Positions 25,598 through 34,630 are shown, counted from the stretch's first letter. The stretch: 64,000 nucleotides of DNA from an uncultured Clostridia bacterium (GCA_947625905.1 CANQQJ010000009.1:1-64000), one strand, 5' to 3'. Numbers and translations are program-made. Notes: generated from the letters alone by a model not told the origin.

Positions 25598-26872
25598 ATG
25601 ACCGAGCATATCAAAAGCGGCGTGGATCTTAAGTATATCCCGGCCGAAAAATTTAAGACCAACACCATAAGCGTGTTTTTTAACATACCTCTCGCGAAGG
25701 AGACGATAACCAAGGCGGCGCTTCTGCCTGCGGTCATGAAGCGCGGAACAAAGAAACACAGGACCATGACCGAGATATCCAAATATCTCGACGATTTGTA
25801 CAGCGCGACGCTGCACGCGGGCATACGCGTCAAGGGCGACGGCGAGGTGCTTTACTTCACGATCGAGTATATCCGAGACGAGTTCATCGGCGAGAGCCTG
25901 ACCGAAAGGATCGTTGAGCTCATGCGGGAGTTTATATTCGAGCCCCTCTGTGACGAGGTCGGCTTTGATCAAGAATATCTGGACGGCGAGAAACAGAACC
26001 TCAAAAACGCGATCGAGGGGCTGATAAACGACAAGCGCGAGTACGTTGAGTTCAAGTGCCGCGAGGCGATGTTTGAGGGCGAGGGCTACGGCATGTTTGA
26101 GGCCGGACGCGTCGAGGACCTGCCGGGCATCACCCGAGGCGGGCTTTATGAGTTCTATAAGGACGTGATCTCGACCGCCAAGACGGATATATTCATAAGC
26201 GGCAGCTTTTCGGACTCCGCGCTCTCGGCGGTAAAAAGCGGTCTGTGCGGCGCGTTTTCGGGGAGAGACGCAAAATACGCGGCGACGCGCATCGCGGTCG
26301 GATGCGGAAACGAGCCCCGCGAGATAGTCGAGGAGATACCTGTCGTGCAGAGCAAGCTGTGCATCGGGTTAAAATGCGGCGTTGAGCCGACCTCGAAGAT
26401 GTACTACGCGCTGATGCTGGGCGGCTGCGTTTTCGGCGGCAGTCCGTTCTCTAAGCTTTTCAACAACGTGCGCGAAAAGCTGAGCCTGGCCTATTACGCG
26501 GCGTCGCGGACAGAGCGCTTTAAGAGCACCATGTTCATAAGCTGCGGCATCGAGACCGACAAGTACGGCGCGGCTCTCGATGAGATTATGGTCCAGTTTG
26601 ACAAGATGAAAAACGGCGAGATCGAGGACAGTGAGATCGAGAACTCCAAGCGCTATATGAGCGGCAGGTTCACCTCGATGAAGGACAGCCTGCGCACCAT
26701 GGAGGACTACTACCTGTCTCAGGCTATCATGGGCAGCGGCGACGGGATAGACGAGCTCATCGAGCGCACAAACGCCGTCACCAAGGCCGAGATCGTCGAG
26801 GCGTTCAAAAGGATCGAGATAGACGTTATATACTTCTTAAAAGGAAACACAAGCGAAGGAGGCGCGGAATAA
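25598..26872 (+). CDS. yfmF: M16-family peptidase homologue, YfmF-like (inactive subunit)
   Basis: A 424-residue M16-fold protein. The expected HxxEH zinc motif is missing; at the equivalent place the sequence runs TKAALLPAVMKRGTKKH. This is the usual state of the YfmF partner, which forms a pair with an active YfmH. The start at 25598 is preferred because AAAGG lies 9 nt upstream; an in-frame ATG three codons earlier overlaps that site. The stop overlaps the yfmH start (TAATG). In Bacillus and relatives this pair has been linked to peptide processing and named with EF-P modification; the substrate here is unknown. Confidence 0.9.
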   Translation: MTEHIKSGVDLKYIPAEKFKTNTISVFFNIPLAKETITKAALLPAVMKRGTKKHRTMTEISKYLDDLYSATLHAGIRVKGDGEVLYFTIEYIRDEFIGESLTERIVELMREFIFEPLCDEVGFDQEYLDGEKQNLKNAIEGLINDKREYVEFKCREAMFEGEGYGMFEAGRVEDLPGITRGGLYEFYKDVISTAKTDIFISGSFSDSALSAVKSGLCGAFSGRDAKYAATRIAVGCGNEPREIVEEIPVVQSKLCIGLKCGVEPTSKMYYALMLGGCVFGGSPFSKLFNNVREKLSLAYYAASRTERFKSTMFISCGIETDKYGAALDEIMVQFDKMKNGEIEDSEIENSKRYMSGRFTSMKDSLRTMEDYYLSQAIMGSGDGIDELIERTNAVTKAEIVEAFKRIEIDVIYFLKGNTSEGGAE

Positions 26873-28188
26873 TGAGCTGTGAAATAAAAGAATTCGTAAG
26901 CGGTGAGCTTAAGGAAAAAATGCTTTTCGCCGCGCACAAAAGCGGCCTCCGGGTTTATGTTTTCCCCAAAAAGGGGTTCAGCAAATACTACGCGATATAC
27001 GGCACCGACTACGGCTCGACAGACCGCGAGTTCATCGTTCCGGGCGAGAGCGAAAAGACGGTCGTGCCCGACGGCATAGCCCATTTTCTGGAGCACAAGA
27101 TGTTCGAGCAGCCCGACGGCAGCAACGCTTTCGACAGCTTCGCGGTCACGGGCGCGTCGAGCAACGCGTTCACAAGCTTTGACATGACCGCGTACCTTTT
27201 CACCTGCACCGACAGGTTTTACGAAAACCTTGACATCCTGATAGACTTTGTCAACAGCCCGTATTTCACCGACGAAAACGTAGGCAAAGAGATGGGCATA
27301 ATCGGGCAGGAAATAAAGATGTACGACGACGACCCCGGCTGGCGCGTGTTCTTCAACGCGCTGCGCGCAATGTTCCGCGACAACCCCGTGAAGATCGACA
27401 TAGCCGGCACGGTGGAGAGCATAGCGAAGATCGACAAGGACATACTCTATAAGTGTTACAACACATTCTATAACCCCGGCAACATGATGCTCGTGCTTGT
27501 TGGCGACGTGGACATAAACGAGGTCATGGTCCGCCTCGACAAGCGCATGGGCGACAAGAAAAGCCCGGGCGAGATAAAAAGGCCCGAGGTCCGCGAGCCC
27601 GCCGAGCGCGTCACCGAGTTTGCCGAGCAGCGCCTCGTGGTGTCGCAGCCGATGTTCAATATCGGATTTAAGGACATAACGCCGTTCACGGGCGGCGAGG
27701 AGCTGGCGAAGCGCGAGGCCGCCACCGAGATAATACTCGACACCCTGTTCGGCAAGAGCAGCGATTTCTATATGGAGCTGTACGGCGAGGGCCTGATCGA
27801 CAGCGGATTCAGCGTCGAGACCGAGCTTGAAAAGCGCTACGGGTTCTCGCTGATGGGCGGCGAGTCGAAAGACCCCAAAGCGGTGTACGAAAAAATCAAG
27901 CAGCGGATCCGGAAGGCTCAGCGCGAGGGCATAGACAAGTCCGACATCGAGCGCACCAAAAAGGTGATGAAGGCCTCGGGGATAAAGCTGTTTAACTATA
28001 TCGAGGGCATGGGCAACGCCTATATCAGGATGCTGCTCAAGGGAATTAACCCGCTTGATTACAACAGAATCATCGACAGCGTGACATACGACGATATCAT
28101 GGCCCGCCTCAAGTCTCATTTTGACACAAACAACTGCGTGCTTTCAACGGTCCTGCCGACCGAGAGCGGCGGGGAGGCGGAGCGATGA
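26872..28188 (+). CDS. yfmH: M16-family zinc peptidase, YfmH-like
   Basis: A 438-residue peptidase with the inverted zinc motif HFLEH (in GIAHFLEHKMFE, about residue 65) and the downstream Glu region (IGQEIKMYDDDPG), so it should be catalytically active. It is translationally coupled to the inactive homologue upstream and overlaps lgt by 4 bp. The operon order (M16 pair, then lipoprotein diacylglyceryl transferase) is common in Clostridia and hints at work near the membrane, though neither peptidase has a signal peptide. Confidence 0.93.
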   Translation: MSCEIKEFVSGELKEKMLFAAHKSGLRVYVFPKKGFSKYYAIYGTDYGSTDREFIVPGESEKTVVPDGIAHFLEHKMFEQPDGSNAFDSFAVTGASSNAFTSFDMTAYLFTCTDRFYENLDILIDFVNSPYFTDENVGKEMGIIGQEIKMYDDDPGWRVFFNALRAMFRDNPVKIDIAGTVESIAKIDKDILYKCYNTFYNPGNMMLVLVGDVDINEVMVRLDKRMGDKKSPGEIKRPEVREPAERVTEFAEQRLVVSQPMFNIGFKDITPFTGGEELAKREAATEIILDTLFGKSSDFYMELYGEGLIDSGFSVETELEKRYGFSLMGGESKDPKAVYEKIKQRIRKAQREGIDKSDIERTKKVMKASGIKLFNYIEGMGNAYIRMLLKGINPLDYNRIIDSVTYDDIMARLKSHFDTNNCVLSTVLPTESGGEAER

Positions 28189-28988
28189 CAAACACGATAT
28201 CATTCCCGGGCCTCGGCCTCAAATTCACGATAAACCGAGCGGCGTTCACTATCGGCGGCATAAACATCTACTGGTACGGCATAATACTCGCCGCGGGAAT
28301 GATGGTCGGCCTGTTTTACGCTTTCCGTGAGTTTAAGAAGCAGGGCCTCAAACAGGACGACGCGCTCAATATGTTTTTGATAGCGGTCCCGGTCTCTATC
28401 GTCTGCGCCAGGCTGTACTACGTGATATTCAGCTTTGATATGTACAGAGGCGATCCGCTCAGCGTGTTCGACATACGCAGCGGCGGAATCGCGGTCTACG
28501 GCAGCTTTATCGGAGCCGCGGCGGTGGTCATCATATACTGCCTGAAAAAGAAGATAAGCCTCGGCAAGGTGCTGGACATTCTGGCTGTCGGCTTTTTGAT
28601 CGGTCAGGCGATAGGCCGCTGGGGGAACTTTGTGAACGGCGAGGCGTTTGGCGGGCACTGCTCCATGCCCTGGGCCATGACTGTCGCGCCGACCGACGGC
28701 TCTGCCGCGGCCGAGAGCGTTCATCCGACGTTTCTCTATGAGAGCCTTTGGGACGCGCTGGGCGTGCTGCTGCTTTTGCTCTACAAACGCCGCAAAAAGT
28801 TTGACGGCGAGGTGTTCTGCCTTTACATACTGTGGTACGGCATAGGCAGGTCCTGGATAGAGGGCATGAGGACCGACTCGCTATACTTAGGCCCGATAAG
28901 GATATCGCAGCTTGTGGCGCTGATCTCGGCGATCGCGGCCGCGGCGGCGATAATAATAATTCGAAAAAAATCAAAATCCAAAGAATAA
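28185..28988 (+). CDS. lgt: Prolipoprotein diacylglyceryl transferase
   Basis: A 267-residue integral membrane enzyme with about seven hydrophobic segments that transfers diacylglycerol from phosphatidylglycerol to lipoprotein cysteines. Signature segments are YWYGIILAAG, the essential RxxxxxxF-type region ARLYYVIFS, GGIAVYGSFIGA and the Lgt hallmark GQAIGRWGNFVNGEAFG (Arg and Asn conserved), then HPTFLYES and GRSWIEGMRTDSLYL. It overlaps yfmH by 4 bp. Confidence 0.97.
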   Translation: MTNTISFPGLGLKFTINRAAFTIGGINIYWYGIILAAGMMVGLFYAFREFKKQGLKQDDALNMFLIAVPVSIVCARLYYVIFSFDMYRGDPLSVFDIRSGGIAVYGSFIGAAAVVIIYCLKKKISLGKVLDILAVGFLIGQAIGRWGNFVNGEAFGGHCSMPWAMTVAPTDGSAAAESVHPTFLYESLWDALGVLLLLLYKRRKKFDGEVFCLYILWYGIGRSWIEGMRTDSLYLGPIRISQLVALISAIAAAAAIIIIRKKSKSKE

Positions 28989-29001
28989 CGGGAGGCCGAA
29001 A

Positions 29002-29139
29002 ATGGAACAGGATATTCAAATATTAAAGCAGAGAATGTCGGAGCTTATCAGCTCCGAGGATGTGAAGTACGAGGATATTTACAAAATGAAGCTCGAGATG
29101 GACGCCCTGATCGACAAGTATTACTTTGAAAATATTTAA
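29002..29139 (+). CDS. Spo0E-like aspartyl-phosphate phosphatase family protein
   Basis: A 45-codon gene 13 bp after lgt with a strong GGGAGG site 7 nt before ATG. The product (MEQDIQILKQRMSEL to DALIDKYYFENI) is a helical hairpin with the Spo0E-family pattern: an amphipathic first helix, a short loop, then xxxMDxLIxxYY. The usual SQxLD signature reads KLEMD, so the Ser-Gln pair is not kept. Spo0E proteins remove phosphate from Spo0A and delay sporulation. A role in the phosphorelay is therefore plausible but the altered motif lowers certainty. Confidence 0.75.
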   Translation: MEQDIQILKQRMSELISSEDVKYEDIYKMKLEMDALIDKYYFENI

Positions 29140-29149
29140 AATATTTTGT

Positions 29150-29640
29150 TGACAACGGCGCCTTCCGGTGCTAAAATAAATACGACCTGACACCGAGGGT
29201 TCGCCCCGAGGGTGAAGGCAACGTAGTGATTAGTGAATAGTGAATAGCGAATAGACCACCCCCTCAGTCTGCTCCGCAGACAGCTCCCCCTCCTAAAGAA
29301 AGGGGAGCCTAGTATCTGCCTCCCCTGCGATAGTGGGGGGAGGGGGACTGTGGCCGGAGCCGCGCAGCGGGTTCGTTTAACAAAAGTATTCCGTTTGCAA
29401 GCACAAACAAGGCCACAGATCATTAACGTGAGCGGACATGACGCGACAGCGGTAGAAGGGGTGTCATAGCGGACAAACCCCTCTCAGTCACCTCCGCTGA
29501 CAGCTCCCCCTCGGGTGAGCCTGTAGGGGCGGATATCATCCGCCCGCGGGACGCCGAGGTCGTCGTCCCCTACGACCGTGATTTGCAAAATGCCGTAGGG
29601 GCGGACATCATCCGCCCACGTTTCCCTAGTACCTATGTTG
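29150..29640. repeat. Large intergenic repeat cluster
   Basis: About 490 bp without a gene. It contains the GTAGTGATTAGTGAATAG string (29222-29255), a full hairpin unit in minus orientation (29256-29346, near-identical to 16641-16731 inverted), the TGTGGCC..GGCCACA module (29348-29427), a right-half hairpin (29479-29520), two GGGCGGAT..ATCCGCCC palindromes (29522-29546, 29595-29619) and a GGGACG..CGTCCC hairpin (29546-29576). Confidence 0.8.
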
Positions 29641-29644
29641 TTTT

Positions 29645-29674
29645 CTTCCCTCATTTATGAAGGGAGGTTTTTTT
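29645..29674 (+). promoter_or_regulatory. Terminator-like hairpin overlapping the ribosome binding site of the TM1266 gene
   Basis: A 7-bp stem CTTCCCT/AGGGAGG with a 9-nt loop is followed at once by seven T and then the ATG at 29675. The 3' arm of the stem is the Shine-Dalgarno sequence itself. The element could end transcription arriving from upstream or hide the RBS, and opening it would allow expression. Confidence 0.5.
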
Positions 29675-29923
29675 ATGCAGCAGAACCGTGTCGCGCTGAT
29701 CGGGATAATCGTTGAGGACCTGTCGGTAACCGACAGAATAAACGAGGTCATCCACGATTACAGCTCATACATAGTCGGCCGAATGGGAATACCCTACCGC
29801 AGCCGCGGCATCGCGATAATCAGCATCGTGATCGACGCGCCCGCCGACGTTATATCCGGTCTTTCGGGCAGGCTCGGCATGATAAAAAATGTCAGCGTTA
29901 AGGCCCAGTACACAAAAATATAA
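29675..29923 (+). CDS. TM1266-family protein associated with [FeFe]-hydrogenase
   Basis: An 82-residue ferredoxin-like (ACT-like) protein: VALIGIIVEDLSVTDRINEVIHDY, IVGRMGIPYRSRGI, ISIVIDAPADVISGLSGRLG. The family is found next to hydrogenase maturation genes and is annotated as a putative regulator of the iron-only hydrogenase system. The ATG at 29675 is chosen because GGGAGG precedes it at 7 nt; an upstream in-frame ATG would place the RBS inside the gene. hydG follows 25 bp later. Confidence 0.92.
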   Translation: MQQNRVALIGIIVEDLSVTDRINEVIHDYSSYIVGRMGIPYRSRGIAIISIVIDAPADVISGLSGRLGMIKNVSVKAQYTKI

Positions 29924-29948
29924 AATACCAAAGGAGAGAAATTTTACC

Positions 29949-31382
29949 ATGGAAAAAGCTTATAAATACGACGTGAAATCCCCGATAGCCGAGGAGTTTA
30001 TCAATGACGATGAGATCAACGAAACGCTCAAATACGCCGCGGAAAACAGCAAAAACCGCGAGCTCATAGAGTCGATAATCGAAAAGGCGCGCCGGTGCAA
30101 GGGTCTGACGCACCGCGAGGCGGCGGTGCTGCTCGACTGCGAGCTCGACGACCTCAACGCAAAAATGTTCGCGCTGGCGAAGGAAATAAAAGAAAAGATC
30201 TACGGCAGACGCATTGTGCTGTTCGCGCCGCTGTACCTTTCGAACTACTGCGTCAACGGCTGCGTCTACTGTCCGTACCACGCCAAAAACAAGACCATCT
30301 GCCGCAAAAAACTGACGCAGGAGGACGTGAAGACCGAGACGATCGCGCTTCAGGACATGGGCCACAAACGCCTTGCGCTCGAGGCGGGCGAGGACCCCGT
30401 CAACAACCCTATCGAGTATATACTTGAGTGCATCGACACCATATACAATATAAAGCACAAAAACGGCGCCATACGCCGCGTAAACGTCAACATAGCCGCG
30501 ACCACGGTAGAGAACTACAAGCGCCTCAAAGACGCGGGAATAGGCACGTACATCCTGTTCCAGGAGACGTATAACAAAAAAAATTACCTGAGCCTGCACC
30601 CCGCGGGCCCCAAGCACGACTACGCCTATCACACCGAGGCGATGGACCGCGCCATGACCGCGGGCATCGACGACGTGGGCTGCGGCGTGCTGTTCGGTCT
30701 GAACCTTTACCGCTATGACCTGGTCGGACTTCTGATGCACGCCGAGCATCTTGAGGCGGCGTTCGGGGTGGGCCCGCACACTATCAGCGTTCCGCGCATC
30801 TGCCCCGCCGACGACATCGACGTCAACGACTTTTCAAACGCCGTGTCCGACGAGATCTTCCACAAGATAATCGCGGTCATAAGGATCGCCGTGCCCTACA
30901 CAGGAATGATAATATCGACCCGCGAGAGCGAAAAGAGCCGCGAAAAGGCGCTTGAGCTGGGGATCTCACAGATAAGCGGCGGCTCGCGCACCAGCGTCGG
31001 AGGCTACGCCGAGCCCGAGCCCGAGGAGGAAAACTCGGCCCAGTTCGATACAAGCGACCGCAGGACCCTCGACGAGGTGATAAACTGGCTCGTCGGCCTC
31101 GGATATATACCAAGCTTCTGCACCGCCTGCTACCGCGCGGGCAGAACGGGCGACCGCTTTATGCCGCTCGCCAAGTCGGGCACGATACAGAACTGCTGCC
31201 AGCCCAACGCGCTTATCACGCTCAAGGAGTACCTCGAGGACTACGCCTCGCCCGAGACCAAAATAAACGGCGAAAAGCTGATAGAACAGGAAATAAAAAA
31301 GGTACCCAACCCGAAGGTCTGCAGCACCACCAAGGAATATCTGAAAAAAATTGAGCAAGGCGCCAGAGATTTCAGGTTCTGA
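29949..31382 (+). CDS. hydG: [FeFe]-hydrogenase maturase, radical SAM tyrosine lyase
   Basis: A 477-residue enzyme that splits tyrosine to supply CO and cyanide for the H-cluster. The radical SAM motif is Cys101-x3-Cys105-x2-Cys108 (CVNGCVYC). The C-terminal extension carries the second cluster motif, CTAC followed 22 residues later by Cys in IQNCC, which separates HydG from ThiH. The ATG at 29949 has AAAGGAG upstream. HydE, HydF and a hydrogenase are not in the window and must be elsewhere if the pathway works. Confidence 0.96.
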   Translation: MEKAYKYDVKSPIAEEFINDDEINETLKYAAENSKNRELIESIIEKARRCKGLTHREAAVLLDCELDDLNAKMFALAKEIKEKIYGRRIVLFAPLYLSNYCVNGCVYCPYHAKNKTICRKKLTQEDVKTETIALQDMGHKRLALEAGEDPVNNPIEYILECIDTIYNIKHKNGAIRRVNVNIAATTVENYKRLKDAGIGTYILFQETYNKKNYLSLHPAGPKHDYAYHTEAMDRAMTAGIDDVGCGVLFGLNLYRYDLVGLLMHAEHLEAAFGVGPHTISVPRICPADDIDVNDFSNAVSDEIFHKIIAVIRIAVPYTGMIISTRESEKSREKALELGISQISGGSRTSVGGYAEPEPEEENSAQFDTSDRRTLDEVINWLVGLGYIPSFCTACYRAGRTGDRFMPLAKSGTIQNCCQPNALITLKEYLEDYASPETKINGEKLIEQEIKKVPNPKVCSTTKEYLKKIEQGARDFRF

Positions 31383-31635
31383 TAACGAAATTTAATAGAA
31401 AAGTCCAGCATGTCCCACAAAGTCCCACGTGAAATTATAAAATGTGGGACCGTGTAAAGCCCGTGGATACGTGGGTTTCGGGGAAAAGTCCCACAATCCC
31501 ACATAATTTTCAAATATATATATATAAGAGTAAAACAAAAATTTATAACAGTATTGTTTTCACGCGGGAATGCGAGCATAGGGACCGGAGAATAGAGTTC
31601 CCCCTCAGTCGCCTTCGGCGACTGAGGGGGAACCT
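31383..31635. repeat. GTCCCAC repeats and a perfect 17-bp hairpin
   Basis: No gene. GTCCCAC occurs at 31412, 31422 and 31488 and inverted as GTGGGAC at 31444; the 31422 and 31444 copies can form a hairpin. After an AT-rich stretch, 31597-31633 is a perfect 17-bp inverted repeat with a TTC loop (GTTCCCCCTCAGTCGCC and its complement), a minimal member of the window's hairpin family. T-rich sequence follows on the plus strand, so it may end hydG transcription. Confidence 0.65.
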
Positions 31636-32463
31636 TTATTTATTTATTATTTTGCCGGCCGCGGCAAAAATCAAAAATACGGCTATGTTAAGCACTACCA
31701 CGGTGGCGCCCGTGGGGGTCGACGCGATATACGAAATGATAAGTCCCGCGACAAAGCACAGGACCGAGACGAGCGCCGATACAAAGATCACCGACTTGAA
31801 TTTTTTGCACACCCTCATGGCGGTGAGCGACGGGAAAATTATTAGGCTGGATATGAGCAGCGCGCCCATCATTCTCATGCCGAGCACCACCGTAACAGAG
31901 GTCAGCACGGCGATAAGCATATTGTACGCCTTGACTTTGGTCCCGGTTGCGGCGGCAAAATTTTCATCAAATGTCACGGCGAATATTTTGTTATAAAACA
32001 CGATAAACAGAACTATGACAATAAACGAGAGTATCGCGCTTAAAACAACATCCTCCTTTGTCATCGCCAAAATGCTGCCGAACAGATAGCTGTTGATATC
32101 GGTGTTCATGCCGGTGGTCATAGAAGCGGCCAAAATTCCGACCGCCAGCGCGCCCGTCGAGATCATGGCGATCGCGCTGTCGCCTTTGATCTTGCTGCTC
32201 TCGCTGACTCTGAGCAGCAGGACAGCGGCGACGACAACTACGGGCACCGTGAACTTCATAGGCGCAAAATTCAGAGCCGTGGCGAGCGCGATGGCGCCGA
32301 ATCCCACATGGCTCAGTCCGTCGCCTATCATCGAATATTTTTTGAGCACCAGACTGACGCCCAGAAGCGCGGCGCACAGCGAGACCAGCGCGCCCGCTAT
32401 AAGCGCGCGGAGGATAAATGTGTATGAAAACATCACGCTTATGTATTCAAACAGATCAGTCAT
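31636..32463 (-). CDS. znuB: Zinc/manganese ABC transporter permease
   Basis: A 275-residue ABC-3 family permease with seven to eight hydrophobic segments. Typical segments are ALIAGALVSLCAALLGVSLVLKKYSMIGDGLSHVGFGA near the N-terminus and GMRMMGALLISSLIIFPSLTA in the second half. It imports divalent metal ions across the membrane with the ATPase encoded upstream, whose gene it overlaps by 8 bp. Whether zinc or manganese is carried cannot be decided from the permease. No substrate-binding protein gene is adjacent. Confidence 0.92.
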   Translation of the reverse strand: MTDLFEYISVMFSYTFILRALIAGALVSLCAALLGVSLVLKKYSMIGDGLSHVGFGAIALATALNFAPMKFTVPVVVVAAVLLLRVSESSKIKGDSAIAMISTGALAVGILAASMTTGMNTDINSYLFGSILAMTKEDVVLSAILSFIVIVLFIVFYNKIFAVTFDENFAAATGTKVKAYNMLIAVLTSVTVVLGMRMMGALLISSLIIFPSLTAMRVCKKFKSVIFVSALVSVLCFVAGLIISYIASTPTGATVVVLNIAVFLIFAAAGKIINK

Positions 32464-33163
32464 GCTTGTGCCCTCCGATAAATTCAGCGCCTATTTTTGA
32501 TTTTTTATACTCGTCGACCGTGCCGTCAAACAATATTCCGCCGTCCATATGGATTATTCTGCCCGAATATTTGACCGCGCAGTGTATGTCGTGCGAGACC
32601 ATTACTATCGTCATGCCGTTTTTGTGCATCTCGTTTATGATATTAAAAAACTCGGTCGTTACAACAGGATCAAGACCCGTCACGGGCTCATCGAGAAACA
32701 GTATCTTTTCGGCGGCGCACATGGCCCTGGCCAAAAGCGCGCGCTGCCGCTGGCCCCCGCTGAGCTCGCGGAAGCATCTTTCCTTGAGATTTGTTATGCC
32801 CAGAAGCTCCATTTTGTCAAGCGCGTCTTTTTTATCGGCTCTCGAGTAAAACGGCGTCAGGCCTCTTTTGGGCGCGCGGCCCGACAAAACGACTTCGAAA
32901 ACCGAGGCGGGGAAATCCTTCTGCACCGGGGTTTGCTGCGCCAGGCAGCCGATCTCTGACTGCTTGAGGCCGCCGCCGTACACGATCTTGCCGCGCTCGG
33001 GTTCTTTGATTCGGAGCAGCGCTTTAAGCAGCGTGCTTTTGCCGCTGCCGTTTCTGCCGATCACGCTCAGATAATCGCCTTGATATATCGAAAAGTTGAT
33101 GTCCTTCGCGACGGTCAAGCCCTCATAGCCCAAAGACACGTTTTCGCAGGTAATAAGCGCCAT
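32456..33163 (-). CDS. znuC: Zinc/manganese ABC transporter ATPase
   Basis: A 235-residue ATP-binding subunit with Walker A GRNGSGKST, Q-loop LAQQTPV, ABC signature LSGGQRQR, Walker B ILFLDEPVTGLD and the switch His in VSHDI. The C-terminus ends in GGHKHD, a short His-rich tail. The RBS AAGGAG precedes ATG. It follows a terminator downstream of clpX, so it probably has its own promoter or is read from one within the repeat. Confidence 0.93.
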   Translation of the reverse strand: MALITCENVSLGYEGLTVAKDINFSIYQGDYLSVIGRNGSGKSTLLKALLRIKEPERGKIVYGGGLKQSEIGCLAQQTPVQKDFPASVFEVVLSGRAPKRGLTPFYSRADKKDALDKMELLGITNLKERCFRELSGGQRQRALLARAMCAAEKILFLDEPVTGLDPVVTTEFFNIINEMHKNGMTIVMVSHDIHCAVKYSGRIIHMDGGILFDGTVDEYKKSKIGAEFIGGHKHD

Positions 33164-33177
33164 AATATCAACTCCTT

Positions 33178-33206
33178 ATAAAAAGCTCCCCAACTTTGCG
33201 GGGAGC
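33178..33206 (-). terminator. Terminator in the clpX-znuC interval
   Basis: Minus strand: GCTCCCC (33206-33200) and GGGGAGC (33191-33185) stem with an 8-nt loop, followed by TTTTTAT. It probably ends the tig-clpP-clpX transcript. Confidence 0.8.
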
Positions 33207-33240
33207 GGACGGAACGCCATACAGTTGTCCTCTTGCGCTA

Positions 33241-33320
33241 ATGATTTGCGGCCTCGTTTATTTTTGCAATCAGAATACCTTAGTGGCACGAACCCGCTTC
33301 GCGGCTCCGGCCGCAATCCC
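33241..33320 (-). repeat. GCGGCC/GGCCGC-flanked repeat module (inverted copy)
   Basis: The reverse complement matches the module at 983-1063, 29348-29427 and 58569-58647 (GGAGCCGCGnAGCGGGTTCGTG core). In this copy the outer arms are GCGGCC and GGCCGC, which pair fully, while others have TGTGGCC/GGCCACA; the change on both sides keeps the pairing. Confidence 0.75.
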
Positions 33321-33340
33321 CGACAAATCGTATTAAAACT

Positions 33341-34612
33341 TTAAGCCGTTTTTGATTCGGTTCTGTAGACGATCAGCGGAGCGGTCTTTTTTTCGACGCA
33401 CTCGCGGGTTATTATAACCTTTTCGGCTCCGGCCGCCGACGGGATCTCGTACATGATATCGAGCATAATGTCCTCAACAACCGTTCTGAGTCCGCGGGCG
33501 CCCGTCTCGCGGGCGGCGGCTTTCTCGGCTATCAGCTGCACCGCGTCGTCCTCAAACTCGAGCTCCACGCCGTCCATCTTAAGCAGCGCCTTGTACTGCT
33601 TAAGAAGCGCGTTTTTGGGCTCGCTGAATATCTGCTTGAGCGCCTCGACATTCAGAGTGTCGAGGGTGGTGACGATCGGCAGCCTGCCGATCAATTCGGG
33701 TATCAGGCCGAACTTTATCAGATCGTCGGGCGTTACCTGTTTGAGCATTTCGCCTCTGTTCCTGTCCTTCTTGCTCTCGACTTTGGCTCCGAAGCCCAGC
33801 GTCTTGGACGCGACGCGGGACTCGATTATCTTGTCGAGGCCATCGAAGGCGCCGCCGCAGATGAACAAAATATTTGTCGTGTCTATCTGGATGAAATCCT
33901 GCTGCGGGTGCTTGCGCCCGCCGTTGGGCGGAACGTTTGCGACGGTTCCCTCAAGAATTTTGAGCAGCGTCTGCTGCACGCCCTCGCCGCTCACGTCGCG
34001 CGTGATCGACGGATTCTCGGACCTGCGGGATATCTTGTCGACCTCGTCGATATAGATAATGCCCTTCTCGGCAAGCTCGACGTCGTAATTCGCCGCCTGG
34101 ATAAGCTTGAGCAGAATGTTCTCAACATCCTCTCCCACATATCCCGCCTCGGTCAAAGAGGTGGCGTCCGCTATGACAAACGGAGCGTTGAGGCGCTTCG
34201 CCATGGTCTGCGCCAGGAACGTCTTGCCCGAGCCGGTCGGGCCTATCATCAGGATGTTGCTCTTTTGCAGCTCCACGTCGCCCGCCGAGCGGCCCTCTTC
34301 CTGCTCTATTCTCTTATAGTGATTGTATATCGCGACGGAAAGCGCCTTTTTCGCCTCGTCCTGCCCGATAATATACTCATCCAGAAACGCGTGCAGTTCC
34401 TTGGGCTTGGGCAGCTCGCTGAGCTTTTCCAGCTCTATCGCGCCGTCATCCGCATCGGGCCCGCCAAAATCAATATTCAAAATATCTATGCACAGCTCAA
34501 CGCATGCGTCGCAAATATTCGCGACCGGGCCGTGAACCATTTTGCGCACCTGAGATTCGGCTTTTCCGCAAAAGGCGCATCTTTCCTCGTTTTCCGATTT
34601 TTTACCTGCCAT
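33341..34612 (-). CDS. clpX: ClpX ATPase subunit of ClpXP protease
   Basis: A 423-residue AAA+ unfoldase that feeds substrates to ClpP. It has the N-terminal zinc-binding domain with CAFC and CDAC pairs, Walker A GPTGSGKT, Walker [11 protein letters not shown], sensor and arginine-finger regions ([18 protein letters not shown]) and the IGF-like loop seen as LGF in KTLGFGAKV. Length is standard. GGAGG precedes the ATG. It lies 18 bp downstream of clpP. Confidence 0.98.
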   Translation of the reverse strand: MAGKKSENEERCAFCGKAESQVRKMVHGPVANICDACVELCIDILNIDFGGPDADDGAIELEKLSELPKPKELHAFLDEYIIGQDEAKKALSVAIYNHYKRIEQEEGRSAGDVELQKSNILMIGPTGSGKTFLAQTMAKRLNAPFVIADATSLTEAGYVGEDVENILLKLIQAANYDVELAEKGIIYIDEVDKISRRSENPSITRDVSGEGVQQTLLKILEGTVANVPPNGGRKHPQQDFIQIDTTNILFICGGAFDGLDKIIESRVASKTLGFGAKVESKKDRNRGEMLKQVTPDDLIKFGLIPELIGRLPIVTTLDTLNVEALKQIFSEPKNALLKQYKALLKMDGVELEFEDDAVQLIAEKAAARETGARGLRTVVEDIMLDIMYEIPSAAGAEKVIITRECVEKKTAPLIVYRTESKTA

Positions 34613-34630
34613 TTGTTACCTCCGAAAATA

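Noticed and set aside
26719-28119. 466-codon minus-strand frame opposite yfmH
   Set aside because: It is the codon-phase mirror of a well-supported M16 peptidase, lacks a recognisable domain and a Shine-Dalgarno site.
31400-31510. Phage or integrative-element attachment site
   Set aside because: There is no integrase, tRNA end or second copy in the window; only the repeats themselves are seen.
31636-33163. Complete zinc uptake operon with binding protein and Zur site
   Set aside because: Only permease and ATPase genes are present; the flanks hold a hairpin repeat and clpX.
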